NCBI GenBank assembly: GCA_963678705.1
Contig: OY783213.1
Span: 13,582,451 to 13,646,450 of the forward strand
Length of the DNA: 64,000 nt
DNA from: Panorpa germanica
Taxonomy: Eukaryota > Arthropoda > Insecta > Mecoptera > Panorpidae
Direction of reading: 5' to 3'
Shown piece after piece: positions 12,791-27,200 of the stretch. How positions within the stretch are numbered: the first letter of the stretch is position 1; each line of letters starts with the position of its first letter. The notes below the pieces were generated by a model. It searched no databases, had not been told where the DNA came from, and worked only from the letters and a program-made list of their open reading frames with translations. A program made the position numbers and the translations under genes.

Positions 12791-13404
12791 GGATATATTT
12801 TAAGTATAGCTTAAGTTAAGTTTTGTTTAAATGATATAACATGGAATGGAAAGGAGTTTATAAGTTAAAACAATTATAAGAAACAACATTTCTGTAAATA
12901 TACATAATCTGTTTCCCCTGTGTGAAACTCTTGTAGGGTGATTAAAATTTTATATTAATATCTTTAAACAAACACTCCAATTTGTGGGGGTGGTGTATGA
13001 GTACATTCTGAGTTATTTATTTTATGTAAATTTACATAAATTTTGTGTAAATATTTATAATAATAACCGTGTACGTTTCATTTACTAGATACAAATTATA
13101 TCTTCAGTAAAAAACATCTCCCAATTAATTTATTTTAGTTATATAATATATGTTAACATTTTTATAATTTTACAACGATTATAAAAGCAAAAGATAATGG
13201 TCTTTTTTCATAAGCGAAAAATTTATCCAAAATTGTAAATATGGCGGATAAATTTTAATAATAAATTCGATTAATACATCTAATCTAGCACATTTACTAC
13301 TTTTTGATAACACACACATTTAGTTTCTACCCTGTTGGATATTATTATAATATATTTGATTAATTTATTTGGTATTCTATAAGTTACTACTACATAAATA
13401 TATT

Positions 13405-13970
13405 TTAAGTGAAACTACCCGTGATACGACCAGGTCTTCCAATTCATCGTGTTCTAACACCTGACACCAATGCTTTTAACTTTTTAATTGAGAATATTTT
13501 ATCAACTAGGACTAGTTACATTCCTTACCAAAATCCATTTAATTTATTAATCGATAAGCTCAAAGGAGCCTCCAACTTAAAAAGTTGTGACTTGGTTCGA
13601 TATTGTGAGAGCAACAAAATGTTATTTGAAAAATGAATTGGAAATCTAAATTTCCGACTGGAGAAAAGAACCTTCCGTTTTTGTTGACTCTCTTGCCAGT
13701 AACCATTATGTGCTTATGGGGTGATGATATTGTCTATTTTGAAACTACAAAAAAGTATAATTGTTTCTTTTGTAATTATGGTAATTTTCGCCTCATTCAC
13801 ATTTCTGCTGGGCTCATACCTGTAGAAGCAGGAGAAGTATTATGGAGCTTGAAAAGAATTCTATTTAACCTTAGATTCTACAAACCCCGTATGATTCTTC
13901 TAAGGTTCTGGTTAGTAGTCTGTTGCATTAGTCTAATCTTCCCAGAAAGCTAATCAGATGTTCTAGCTAC
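13405..13970 (+). other. Unrecognised overlapping open frames
   Basis: Two frames lie end to end (13409-13636, 75 codons; 13633-13953, 106 codons). Sequence composition here is less AT-biased than in the flanks. I recognise no domain. Possible readings are a decayed element ORF or chance. The first frame contains LPVIRPGLPIHRVLTPDTN, the second a hydrophobic tail. No convincing splice sites or start context. Confidence 0.15.
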
Positions 13971-14408
13971 ATCTCCGTCTTTTTGTACAGACGTACCAAG
14001 CACCATCTTTGGGTGCTCTTCTGCTGATTTCATCTGAAGAACAACATCTAGTGCAACCAGTTTATTTAAAATATACCTTCTATAACTTAGTAACATTTTT
14101 CAACAAAATTGTCAATTCTTTTATTTATTCTACACGTTGAATTTTATAATAAGATGAAATAATGTTGAAGAAGTGTAAGGCCAAACGGCATATACATTAA
14201 ATTGTTAAATACCATACCATCTTTTCATAAGAAACATACTGAGATTTGCTAAAACATTAACTGTTTAGTTAATAATAATAATTATTATAAATTTCTAAAT
14301 ATTACATTTCTTAAATTTGCCAAACCGTTTCAATATTAAAACCTATTCATTACCTTTTTATCTTATTATTTCACATAGATATACCTAACACTAGAATACA
14401 ATTAATTG

Positions 14409-14528
14409 CCCAGGTTAGCAAGCTACAAGTATAAAACCGTCTATATGAGAAGTAGAAAATAGACATTGGAATTAGCTTGTGGCAAACAATCAAGAACCTG
14501 AACATTGCAAGACAATTTTTTACCTGGG
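14409..14528. mobile_element. 120-bp MITE, CCCAGGT ends
   Basis: It begins CCCAGGT and ends ACCTGGG (inverted). Inside it carries GGAATTAGCTTGTGGCAA, nearly identical to the core at 3738-3760, so it belongs with the 10.78-kb family. It lies between the convergent ACSS3 and receptor genes. Confidence 0.55.
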
Positions 14529-15055
14529 TATGAAATATAGAATACTATATACTACAAGTATTGATTTCGGGCACTTTTTAATTAACTAGATCAGTAACCT
14601 AAACTGACCAATTGAAAAGAGCTCGAAGCTATCGGATATTCTAGGTGATAGCACGCTATATTAAAGAAGTATAAATTCTACACACTCTTAAAACTAATGA
14701 CTAAAAAAGTTATATTTTAAATTATTAATTTTCCTTAATAAAATGTTCTTTTATATATTTTTTATCGAAAATAATAATTAACATACATACACACATACTT
14801 AGATAGATATTACAATTTAATAAATATTAAGACATTACAGCTATTCGGAACGTGCTCTGGTATAAAGACAATTACCATTCATTGCTATACATGTATCCAG
14901 ATTATGCGAATAATGATACATACATATATTTCTTATTACAAACATATAGATTTTGTTTCATTTATTTTATAGGTTATACTTTACTACCATTACATTCATT
15001 TAAATTTCCTGCTTTTGAATTAACATTAGAAGGTACTGTTTCATACTTCTAATGT

Positions 15056-15061
15056 TTTATT
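15056..15061 (-). promoter_or_regulatory. Candidate poly(A) signal of the GPCR gene
   Basis: AATAAA on the minus strand, 175 nt beyond the receptor's stop codon. Position and orientation fit; there is no other support. Confidence 0.4.
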
Positions 15062-15235
15062 GGTCTTTAATATTAAAAACCTGACGTTGAGTTTTCAAGA
15101 AATCATAGCTTTCTTAAGTGGCTTTACGATGATTTTCAAGATCTTCTTAGCCAGAAGATTGAATCAATTATGTAGAGATCCAATTAAAGCTTGATTTCAG
15201 TTATTGTCAAAGAACACATGGTCTATAAATCATAT

Positions 15236-18200
15236 TCAAACGTAGGTACCGTTGGTAACTTTTGGGACGGTGTCTTTTAGGTAGTTTTCATTTGTACTGA
15301 GTTCAAAGCTATCCAATAGGGTGCTAGTCTGCCTAAATTTTTCCCTCCGGATTTGCGATAAAGGTACGGAAGTGACATTGACATTTGTGAATCTCACACT
15401 GTTCGTGCAGCAGCTGGTCCATCGGTCGTCCAAACGTAGAGGACCACAGCAGGATTTACTTGTCAAAATGGCTTTAAATCCAATTCGAAATTTCCGGTTG
15501 AAGAATGCGTAATATATCGGATTGATGCAGGAATTGGAGGCCCCAAGCCACTGCGATATTGGAATTAAAGTGGCGATTACCTTTTCGTATGTTTCATTAT
15601 TTGGGACAAATCCAAATTTTATTATGCAAAATACTGTGTACAACGGCAACCAAGAAATAGCAAAGGTTACTATCACCACGAAAATCATCTTGACAGCCTG
15701 AAATCACAAAGAAATATATATCAAAAGTGATGATTATTAGAAATGTATAGACAGAAACTAACTGAAAATAATATATTAGGTTGGAGGAAACTGAAATAGA
15801 TAATGGGAGGCAAATGGCGACGAAAAGGAAGCGAAATACACTAGTTAGGCGATACAGTGATACCAGGCATTAAGATGAAAAGTGTTAAATGATAAACGGA
15901 AGAAAATAATACAGTATTTTCAATACCCAATGAACTTTCTCATATGTTTAAGGTTGTGTTAATATTTAATGCAATAATAAATACTTTAAAGATTACCTTA
16001 ATTTTCGATTTGTCAATAATGCTTTGTCCACCCTGTGCTTCTCCAGGGAGTTGCCTATTAGACAATCTTCTCCAAATCATATAATAGCAGACTGAAATCA
16101 CTGCCAATGGAATCAAATAGCATACGCAGAGATTGGCGAAGACAAAGTACAAACTTTCCGATTCTTGGCTGGACCAGAACTCCGTGCATCTCTAATAACA
16201 ACATAATTATTAGGTATTATTGAAAGAAAACTATAGATAAATAATTTAGAAAATATTTAGGAATTACCTGAGCTAAGCTGCCATCAATTCCAATAGGTTC
16301 TACTCGAAATACTATGACCCAAGGAAGATTGATGAGAAGAGCGAATGTCCAAATGAAGAGAACAGACCATCCGCAATAGCGTGGTTCCAATGAACTACGG
16401 AAAGTCAGAGATGTAATCACCAAGCAGCGCTCGATGGAAATTGCCATTAATGTGTTGATGGAGGCTGACACTGAGACTCCCTGCAGGTACGAGACTCCTT
16501 TGCAGATGGCGTTGCCAAGAATCCATGCTGGTTCAGAAAATATATTTGTAAACTATCAGTACACTAGATGCAAGTAAATTGATTATCAACAACATTACAA
16601 ATATAAAAATAAAGTGAAAACACATAAACACGTAAATATTACTTTCAGTTTACGTAATATTTATGTTCTACATTTAATAGACAGTTACATACTTTGTTTG
16701 CGTATATTCCTAATGACATACATTTTTAATTAAAATTATAATCCCTATTCAAGGATCAGTATTTGCTGTCGATAAACAAGTGGTGCTTTAATTTGCCCTC
16801 GATTCGTCTTAGAGCTCGAGCAGTTGTCAATAAGGCAGCGACAAATAGAGGGTCTAACAAGTCGGAACCTGTCTGTCGCATGGTAATTAATCCCGCTAAA
16901 GGATCACGCGGATGCTGTATCTGACTTTAATTTTATTTGAAGTCGAATTGAATTTCAATTAAAGACGTTTTAATTAAAAGATCATAGCTTTAGCACAATT
17001 TATTTAACGACAGTTTTGTAGTCGTATTGTTCAACTTTGTGCAATTATTTTACTTTAAACATTCTTTATGTGGTTTAGGATTTGTGGCGTGAAAACTTAT
17101 CTGACTGAAATGGTATAAGTTGTGAATAATAAATGATAAAGTATGACAAATTAATTATGCTTACTTGCGAAGATGTTTGCAACTATGATTAAGGAACACG
17201 ATTTTATCTAGATTATGTATTAGGTTCAGTTCAATCTAGTGTCAATATAATTATAAAATATTTGAATGAATTATATTAGGTGCCCCTCGTCGAAAATGCG
17301 TAATCCTTTCTCATTTATTTTAATTTAGTTCGGTAAAACATCGGTATATTTTCGATGCTGAGTCCTATCATCGACTATCTTCAACCCTAGTGCTTCAAGC
17401 AATCATGTTTACATAGAGAACTTTTTTCAAAATATATAATAATATTTTATATGTCTTTCTAAAACTGTATTCTCTTATTTTTCCATAGAAGTTAAACTGA
17501 AACTTTTTCAGGTAAACGAATAGTTATGCATATGAGTTTTTTTCAATAATTTTCACATTAATAAATTAATGTGTAAGTTTTTCATCTACAGGGTTCAGTA
17601 CAGGAACAAAACTGTGCTCCTATTACACTGTGACTGTGATTGAAATACGGCTTTTTCACCAAATTAATTAGAGCTACAAAATAGATAAAATAGATGTAAT
17701 ATACGATAGCTACGATAATAATTAGAATATCCTAAAAATTAAAAAAGAAATACATATTGATATGTTTAATTTAATAATATAAACTTAGAATTATTAATTT
17801 TGAATAACAAAAATATAATGTTGAATTTAGAATTGATATTGTCTTGCTTAGATCTCGAAACTAAAATGAGTTTTTGGTTTACAAATGAAATAATTCTGAG
17901 TTTAAAATAGAATGAAATGAGCATTATAACTTAGAAATTGTGTTTTTATAAAAATAACGTAAAAATAGCAGTAAAACATAAATAGCAGACTTCGGCTAAG
18001 ACATGTATGGCTCAAAATGTTCTAAATGGTGTTAACTATCATCCCCTTAAGCCTTTGCACCTTGTATATAGAGAGGGTAAATATTAAAATAGTAAAATTT
18101 TATATACGACTATTATATTATATATTGTTTAACGAACAAAATAGAAAAATTGTCCCAAAACAAAATTTAAATACAACAGTGTCTTACAATCAAACACAGA

Positions 18201-21200
18201 AATAACTACAAGAAGAGATTTGAATTCATAAAAAGTGTAATAATTCAAGTCCCAAAAAGTATCTATGTAAAATGCAAATTGTAATATCTCCTTTACTTGA
18301 ACTTCTATATAAACTATTGCAGAAGTTCTTCATCAAGTACATAAATAGAATTCGCTGCATTTTATTACACAGTTTCCCCGCAAAGTTCGTTTTTTTCCAA
18401 CAACTCTTAACTGTCAGACACATAACATTTTTTACACCAATGAGTTTTCTGTTTTGATCTAAACTTGACAGTATGACCTGTTCGCCATGTGCCATGTGCC
18501 ATATGCCATAAGCCATATGGTACATGACGTATAGCGAATGTCGAATGGAAGAAGGGACCATAAAGATGATGTTTATATCTGATATTCAATTTATATCTCA
18601 GTCTGAAAATCACAACAGGCACCCCTAGTCGTAGTCGGAGTTAGACATGCAGAAGAAATCATTTTCAGTCCACGCACACTTTCTTAACAGTTTATTACCC
18701 TTTACAGGGTTGGATCTTTGGAAGCCACTTCACATAAACTTTGGAATTTTATGCCAATTCACTGGACTTACTTTCATTTATTTTCCTTTGTCCTTTGATC
18801 GATATCTGTCAGCAATTTTAAATTAGATTTCAATTCCAATACTGACCTTGTAGATCAAACCAAATCAACTACCAATGGTGTTAAATGCTTCGTTCATTGT
18901 TATTATTTAACCACTACTGGGTGTGTCGAAAAACTATGTTATTAAAAACTTTTTTTATTTAGTTTGACATTTATTCGTCGTAATTCATTTTGAATCACTT
19001 AACAAAATCTTTAGTATTAACAATATTTAGTTCTAAAGCAGGGCATGTTCAGTATGCATTCTCTTGGGAGCAAAAATTTGGAATATGTATACACGGTTTG
19101 GAATAACATCTGACTTCCCCTTCCAGTCCTCCTTTTACCGGAATATTTTCAGCAATTTATTTTTATTGTTTAAGAACTAACCTCAGCTATCAAATTACCA
19201 ATATCTAATTAAAATATCCACTGCCCGGCAAAAATGTTGTCATTAATCACGGAAAATCGAACTTTATCATTCCCGTCACGTGATCTCCTAGGAATTTTCA
19301 TTAAAGCAAGTAAACTACTCAATAAATTTCTAGGAAGAAGAATATTTATTTTTATAAGAATTTATGACCAGTTCCAATGGTCTCCGATAAAGACCATAGA
19401 TTAGAGAAAATAAAGGAAAAACATTTTCTTGTATTGGTGAATATTTAAAACATACCGTCAACAGTCTTATAATACCTGGTAACTGACATTTTTTTATGAA
19501 AAGATGTTTTTTATTCAGACAGGATCAAAGTAATATACTAGCTTACATATAAGACTATAAGTCGATATTTCAATGTTATTTGTTATTCTATTTTTTGTAT
19601 TAAGATGTTGTTTATGGAAGTTATTGAACTCACCGTTGCCTTGTTACCTTAAGCCTCTTATCTAGCACTTTACATGGATACGGCTAGACGTCTGAGCCAC
19701 GTAATTTGCACTTGTTAAATAAAATTGATTAATCGTTATTTTTTGCTTTCTTTCATAAGCCTAAAAAATACTGTAAAGGATTAAATGCACAAAATACATT
19801 GCAGGTGTATGAATCTAATAAATATAGATTAGTAACGATTTGGTAATTAAGTAATATTGTTCAATAGACCTCATTGTAGCGCGAGTATCTACAATGCGAT
19901 TTTATACAACGCGAAGAATGGTTTTGTTCAATGCGGTTCTCATTGAAGATTATTTATGAAGTCTTATTGTTTTACACATATTCAGTTCATATTTTCTTTG
20001 TGTTGAATATAATTTCTTTCAATCCCTAGTAACAACAGCATTGTGGTATTATATTTTTGTATAGTACAATATAGTTAAATATAATATTTAAGTACTACAA
20101 GTGTAATAATAATGCTTGTAGGTGAATTTAGCCTTTTTTCTTAATTCTACATAATTTATATATTTAAAATATTTCATACGTGTTTCTATAAAACTATTAT
20201 ATGCTACACGTAGTATAGGTGTAATAATAAATAAAATGTATATATGTAAAATGTAAATGAAATGAATTAACAAGAGCGAAAAAAGGACCATGGTCCTAGG
20301 AAGCCATAAATTAATAATAAAAAAAAAATGCTACACGCAACATTATAGGGGATTTACATTATTTATTAGGCAGCGGTGTTCGACATATGTACGAGGTCTG
20401 TTCAAAAAATAAGGTGAATTTTCAAATTTCGCGGGCTACGTACATTCGATTATCGATTTTTTTATTTTGTTATGTTGGTACACTCGTCTCGAACATATGT
20501 TCACAGTTTTAACTATATAGCACATTTAGTTTGTTTGTGAAAGGCATGAAAGTTTTTGCGTAATCGGCGATTTTCTGTTGTCGAAAAACATGGATCAAAG
20601 AGTTTGCATTAAATTTTGTGTGAAAATGGAATCAAGTGCTCGTATATAGAAAGCTTGATAACATAAGCTGTTTGCAATAGCATTTCACTTTTTCAGCTCC
20701 GATGTTTATGATTGTTGTGTGTATGAGATCATGGACAGAGGAGCGGAGAGAGGGGAAAAGGAACAGTTATAATATATATCCTTTTTCCTTTTTTACCACA
20801 GTACTGTATTAATTTGTATTAAGGTAGAAGCTTGCTCTCATGATGAAATTTGCTACTGCGAGATAACTCCAATAGTTGGTGATCAGTGATCACACGTAAG
20901 GGCCATCCATAAATTACATCATACAAATTTGCTGCTATTACATGTCACCGCTTCCCCTCTCCTTAAATTTTACTGTAATATTTTCATGAAATTACCTCTT
21001 TCTTTTTCCCCACTTTGAAATTTACACTTTTTTATTTTAAACTCTTTTTTGACATTTCCTTTATGTAGTTTATACTGCATGTGACATCACAATGCTTCTG
21101 ACCTTTACATGTGACGTAAATTATGGATGACTTCATAGTATTTTCCAGTGTGAAAATAGCCTAATAACTGTGAACTAAGAAAGTCATTCAAACCACTAAC

Positions 21201-24200
21201 AAAAAATGAATCTATAAGCTAAATATAACCCCCTTATAATTTATGTTATTTACTCGTACCACAAAAAAAGGATTCTTTATCACAATAATACACAGCTTAT
21301 AATAATACAGTGAAGTGAACATCCTAATCCTTCCGAATAAATAATACTCAGCTCGTTAGAGTATAGTATAGTACTGCACACAAGTGTCAAGTAGAAATAG
21401 AGGACAAAGACAATTTGTAAAACAACAAAATTTATCAGTGCTTGAAACAGCAGTCACTCCGAATGTCACAAGAACAGATGAGCAGATGAACCATCAGCTA
21501 GCAACCCTCATCAGTCATCAATTTCTTTAGCCTTGTCTTGGAAGACCTCGGTAATCTTGTGGAACCCAGAATTAGGTTAAGATCGGGTTATTTTAGTGAA
21601 TTGGATTCTGGTTTTATACCTAGTTTTATGACCCGAGTGCGGTTGCTGCCTTCTGCCTTCTGCCTTCTGGTTTCGATGAATACGAATCGTATGGATTAAT
21701 TAACAGAATGTACTATAAACACATAGAGCAAGACATTATCTGTACTGTGAATGCAGGGATTATGAACTTAAAGCACGCGTGTTATGACTGACAAAAAATC
21801 ATTTACTTCCGAGCGAATTCCTGAATTTGAGAGCGCTTACAATCCAACCTCATAAAGAGTATTTCTAATTTTTTTGAGACGCACATAAAAAAAGTTTGCT
21901 GTCCCTGATTTGTAGACCTAGTCATCTATAAGTCCGTATTACAGATTTACTAATAATTCTACTTAAGACGTAATCTTATTTGTTTTATTGTTGATAATAA
22001 AACACTGTCTTGGCGTTCTTTTAATAGTTTGTTTGTTGTGTACAGCCCTAGCAGTCTATAACGAAACCATTCTGCATCTTGCTTTAACTGCCTATACAAC
22101 GCATCCGGCGTTTTGTGTTGAAAAATCGTATTTTTTTCTAAATCGATTCTTTAGACTTCGATTCGGATCGATTAAAAAATTGAATAAAGAATCGTCATCC
22201 CTGGTCCCAAGTTCCCTTAAGTGTCGGTGTACTACTGCTCACAGAAACCAACTTATTACCAGATTCGTTTCAGAATTAATATGTGTAACATCTGGTAACA
22301 AATTCTACTGGTACCGTCAACCCGCTGCTATTATATTTGCATAGATTTGTCATAATTGAGTAAAGTTATTACAAGCGGGTTACAAAACATAATCAAATTT
22401 AACACGGACAACTTATGATGAATGTAACCGCAAAAGTTAGCCCGCTGTACTTTACCGTACAAGTACACCGTGCATTAAAAGTTACGTTGAACATTCAGAA
22501 CCCGAACGAGGGCCCGGAATGAATTACGAGGGTTTTATCATGCAAATTCGTGAATCTCAATAATCCCGATGCCGATCTTTCAAGTTTATTGCGACTCTCA
22601 ATGCGCTTTATGTGCAATTAAGAAAATATTGTACTTTAATTCCTCTGTTAGAAGATCGGAACGGAAAACTTGTGAATTAAAACTTTGTTTGAAATATTGT
22701 ATAATAGAGTGTTAACACTGTTAATACACTGTTAATATTTTCAATAAATATGTATACCCGAAATTAGTAATCCTATATACATAAACCTCGATTTACACGG
22801 TAGGTACGTTCCAACAAAAACCGCGTAAAAAGAAATCGTGTAAAAAAATACATGCTACATATGGTACAATTGCAAAAATTTACAATTCCTAAAAATGTCT
22901 TATAAAACGACATTTAAAGTTTATTATTTAAATTGTCAATTCCTTTTTATCTAATTTTATAATAACTTAACATTATGCGCAGTAATAAAATCATTTTGAA
23001 ATTTAAATTAGTAGCGATATGACAAGAATAGAGACAACACCATATTGAAAAGACAGTGACAATTGTTTTAAGCTAGCAAGTTTTACAGTTGCTACCTTAC
23101 TACAAGCATTAAAGCATTACATTGCGTTAGATTTCCTACAGGACCTATGTATTTAGTAATAGAACTTATATAATATAATAAGAAACATGTATTTCATGGA
23201 AAATTACTGCATGCCAGAAAATATAACATGTTTGTCCCACCAGTGACAGTGACAGTGGCAGTACTATACAAACACAATTTGTCTGTATGTATTTGATTCA
23301 TGTGGTACTTTATTAGTTTTGTTGCAATTAAACAAGTTCAACAAATTGTAATCTGTAACATCCAATAAAGTATAGTAATTAAATTATCCTCGACGTTTTA
23401 ATTAGATATCACAAACCCGTAGGTAATATTAGGCATATCATGAACTTTTAATGAATAAACGTAACGTTTCAATTTGATTTTTAAATAAACACACACGCAG
23501 TAAAAGGCAAACAAGTTGAACAAGCAGACACTCAAATGGAGAAACGTTAATTAAATTTACATTTTCACGTTAAAAGAGCTGCAAATATTAGCTGACGAAA
23601 AGATTAGCTTCACTAAAAAAGACGAACCAACTCAATCTGTTAATAATTTTCACTGTAATTTTACAATAAAAAAAAAAAGAATGTATTATTTTATTACAGT
23701 TTGCTCAAAGTAATATATATTTGTCAGTTTTTGCGGTAATCTCCCTTAATTTGGTTTATAAGCTCTAATTCTGAGAATTGGTAAGATATCAGCTTAAATC
23801 GAGGCTATTTTGTTTATTTTTCGAAATGCCGTAAAATTTTAAAAGTTTTTACGACTTCAAAAGCGTCTAGTAATTTTTTTAAATAACACAGATGCTTGTC
23901 ACTTGGTTTATTAGATTAGGTAAATATCTGACAAACCTCCAAAACATAAAACAATTAACATACCAACTTAAATTAGGGCACTGTTGGTATTTAACTGTCA
24001 GAAATTGGGTTTTTATCAAAATAACATAAAAATAGCAGTTAAAAATAAAAAACCAGACTTTGTTTAAGACATGTATGTGGCTCAAAATATTCTAAATTGT
24101 GTCAACTATCGTCCCCTTAAGGGTTTACACCCTGTATGTGTACTACACCTTTGCCTAATAAATTTATGGTTATTTAACTTGATAACAACAAAACCCAGAA

Positions 24201-27200
24201 AGTATAACTCTAGTCCGGCGAATGAACTCGAAGAAACAGCAATAACTTTTTGGCAGTCTTATCTTTTTAAGACTTTTAAAGCGGCTGGTGGAAGTTAGGG
24301 TTCACGGGAGTGGTGTGACAACAGTAAATATTAGTTTTCAACAATAATTTGTAAAAGATATATAAAAACCAAGAGACTGTAAAAGTGCACGCTAGCAAGT
24401 ACACATACTAATTTGTAATCTTGGACTACTAGTTTTGTATATAAGAGAATAATATATTTGGATAAAAATTTACTATCTTTCTTAACAGTGCACACATACA
24501 TATAACAAATATACACATACATAAACAAATGTCATATCGATGACAGACGATGCCCTAATCACCGATTCATCGATTTACCCACCTGGAATGAGATTGCCAA
24601 CCAGTGTAAAGGGCAAGCAAAGAACAATGACCAGCAGATCCGCACATGCCAGGTTCACAATGAAGAGATTAGTAGAGTACCTCATGCCGCGACATCTGCA
24701 GACGACAGCGATCACGAATCCATTTCCGATGAGCCCCAGGATAAACACCATCGCATATGCAACACTGAAATATAAAAAAAAATTGGTGTCTTATTGGTAG
24801 AATGATATACACCTATATAACAGACTTGCCTACCAGTAGCGATATATATATGTCCTCTATATAGAGGCTTTATATGTATGTATATATAATGAAGACGAAA
24901 GTAGAAAAACACGAATAAATCAAACATCATCCGCAGAAATTTGTGTGAATTTTATGTTTTCAACTTTGAAAGTGATTTATGTTAAAAAAAGGAACTCCAA
25001 TGATTTGCAGATACTAACTGTTAACCGCAATGATGACTCGATCGAGTGAGTTTACAGTGAAAATAAATTCACCATCATTTATAACAATTTAAAAAATAAA
25101 AGTCAGGTTTTTATTGATGACCTTGAAACTCAAAGATTGAATTTAAAACGCTAGTCATTTGCGAAGAATTTATCAGTCGTTCTTTTATTTCTAATGTATA
25201 ACAAATTATTCGAATTTGTATTTCTATTGTAAATGTTGTTTTCTGGATTTTATATTCTTTATTTTTCTTTTTTTAAATTGATCGACGTAAAGTATCTTTA
25301 AGGGTCTCTAACTCAATATATTGTATCTGGATGCAATCGAATTAGGTGTTAGTACAAAAACAAATGCCGCTTGAAATTAAAAATATATTTCTGAACGTAT
25401 TACAGTATTTTGGTCAAATGCTTTGGTCGCAATTTTAAAATAGATATTAGCAATTAATGCTTCAGTTTAAAGGGAAACAGTTAAAATAACAACGACGACA
25501 CAATTGATAAGGATAACGAATTTCTTGAAAAGTTTAAAAAGTTTATAGCTTTTAGTTCGAGGTCCATGCGACAGATGATGACGTACCGGGCGCCAATACG
25601 GGGAGTATTGCCAACCAAGTGTAAACTTCGTTAAATTTATACGCTCATAACGCATCATAATAAATTGCATATCGAAATAAAACTAATTTAAAGAGAATTA
25701 AAGTAAAACCTATCTCTACATGACGGGATACGATTGCTTATGTAAAACTGTCCGCAAATAGGGTTGCTAATTGTTAAAGCTACATAAGAGCGAGACAGAG
25801 TTAGAGCACCTTACCGTCCACCAGACAAGGACGTAGTATGCCAACTGTAAGATTCGATATGCACGTATAAATTTATAAATTTATAAATGTATAAACTTGT
25901 TTGGCAAAAGGTCACTCTTTGAAATGAGAGATATGTTCAGAATTTATCTTAAAAACAAGTGACGAAATTGTTATTATTTTTTATAGTTTTATTAATTAAT
26001 TTTGTGTCTCGTAAAAATTGTAATAGTTTGTTAATATTAGTGTTGTAAATTTTGTCTTATCTGGCGAAAATTTTTGCATTGTAGTAACAAGTGTTCAATT
26101 GTTAATTCTTTGTTACAAGTGTCGCAAATAGATTGTCTTTGTCTCTTGAGGATGTCTCTTGTTTTGTCCCATTTTGAGTCTCGTCAATGCTTTCTCTTTC
26201 TTTCTTTTTTTTGGCAACTAGTGTTTAAAATTTTGCATTGCTTTTTGATTCGATATAGTTTTTGTTCTAGTACTTCTGTCCATTCTAGGTTGCATCTTTT
26301 TATTATCTCTTCACGGAAGTGGAAGTAGTATATAAGATCATAATGTTTATTTCTAGACAATTTGTCTGTGCGTCCTTAACTTCTCTACCAACTTCTTCAT
26401 TTTCTATATATTTGAATGACCTGGCACCCACTGAAGGACAATATTTGAAAGTATTTCTCTATTAATAATTATGTATAAAAATTGTATTTTGATTAAAACG
26501 GGTGGACGTAGTAATCCCGCTGTTCGATCTTAGACTATAAGTGATTAAGTGTGCTAAGTCTAAAGTAACGCATTGTGTTTATTAAATTTGTAGAAAGTTA
26601 TATGTTCAGCTCTTAAGGTACAGAGATGAACAGAGATGGATTATTGAATCACTTGTTGATTTATTGTTCCAATCTCATTCCAAAAAAAGAATCTTTCCGA
26701 ACCATTGAATAAAATCTCTAAAATTGCTATCTTTAGAATTCTATTGTTACACCGTATAACTATACATAAAATCCCCTTTCATATTTCATTCAAATTGGAT
26801 ATTCGATACAGTAGACTCAGGTGTAAAGTGTCGGGAATGGGGGTGCGCATATTGTGATCCAACCCGACCATTAACCCCCTCCATATAAAGCCCTTTACGT
26901 TATAAATAAGGGACATAAATTTTCCTCCTGACATGCGAGTCATTTTTAGGAAAGTGCAATTGGTAGCGCTCCACTACTTCTCTTAGCAAAATGAAACATA
27001 TACAATTGATTCTACTCGCATTTCATTGTGTAAAATGAGGGTCCATTTCCGCATCTACGTGTTTGCTCTTTGTAAGAATTGAGTCCATCCAAGTGGAATA
27101 AAAAGATACTTGACCGATAATAATAGATACTTACTTGCACGTCTTGCGCCTTACGTTTTACGCTTTACGTTTACGCTTGGACCACGTGATAGGCCGTTGA

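Noticed and set aside
21988..22344. 118-codon open frame with a signal-peptide-like start
   Set aside because: It has a non-ATG start, no recognisable domain, and lies in GPCR intron 2 among simple-sequence DNA; chance is the better explanation.
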